Below are positions 16,712 through 16,712 of a stretch of DNA of 16,712 nucleotides, piece by piece. The stretch is from assembly GCA_963542845.1 (NCBI GenBank), contig CAUTZA010000014.1, positions 1 to 16,712 on the forward strand, given 5' to 3'. The notes beneath the pieces are model-generated. The model did not search any database and was not told the DNA's origin. It saw only the letters and a program-made list of their open reading frames with translations. Every line of letters starts with the position of its first letter. Positions within the stretch are counted from its first letter, which is position 1. The translations under genes were made by a program, and so were the position numbers. Origin of the DNA: JABCPO02 sp963542845. GTDB lineage: Bacteria; Bacillota; Clostridia; TANB77; CAG-508.

Positions 16712-16712
16712 T

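Noticed and set aside
1..16712. CRISPR arrays, insertion sequences, prophage or integrase genes
   Set aside because: No spaced direct repeats of 24-40 nt, no transposase or integrase motifs, and no terminal inverted repeats were seen.

Overview
The window is a very AT-rich bacterial segment with almost all genes on the + strand, Shine-Dalgarno starts, consensus sigma-A promoters and short U-tailed terminators. The gene set (RuvB, PolA, TyrRS with a KRGKTE loop, YlbF-family protein, IMPACT/YigZ protein, long PgcA-type phosphoglucomutase, secreted SH3b cell-wall enzyme) suggests an uncultured low-GC Firmicute, probably a Clostridia relative. This lineage call is inference.

Layout: the end of a tRNA cluster (Asn, Trp); a promoter with a structured leader and a YraN-like protein that seems to lack the nuclease residues; an operon-like run yigZ - ruvB - PAP2 phosphatase - DEDDh exonuclease - polA; a single-gene unit for a UDP-sugar pyrophosphorylase; pgcA with its own promoter; a 450-nt gene-free, A/T-rich stretch with two perfect DnaA boxes; a zinc-ribbon protein overlapping tyrS, then a secreted cell-wall hydrolase; a GT4 glycosyltransferase and a YlbF-family protein; and a small gene coming in on the minus strand. 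Themes are DNA repair and replication (ruvB, polA, exonuclease), nucleotide sugars and glycan building (pyrophosphorylase, pgcA, GT4), cell-wall turnover, and tyrosine charging.

The main discovery is a recoding signal. Seven genes look broken: yigZ, ruvB, polA, pgcA, tyrS, the cell-wall hydrolase and the glycosyltransferase. Each break is the same event: the zero-frame codon is CGG, and the protein continues correctly only if the C is skipped and the following GGN is read as glycine. I count 19 such sites (C at 1437, 1954, 2282, 2358, 2629, 5676, 6598, 6827, 9982, 11414, 11673, 13094, 13914, 14344, 15480, 15484, 15632, 15660, 15718). In these and the other native genes no zero-frame CGG reads as arginine, while about 18 CGG triplets lying across codon boundaries cause no shift. 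The dependence on reading frame points to translation (a CGGN four-base glycine codon, or +1 slippage at an unreadable CGG) rather than sequencing error or gene decay. The one exception is the pyrophosphorylase gene, with two in-frame CGG codons and no shift; its codon use differs from its neighbours, so it may be recently acquired.

For the recoded genes I give one CDS spanning the full gene; reconstructed lengths assume each listed C is skipped.
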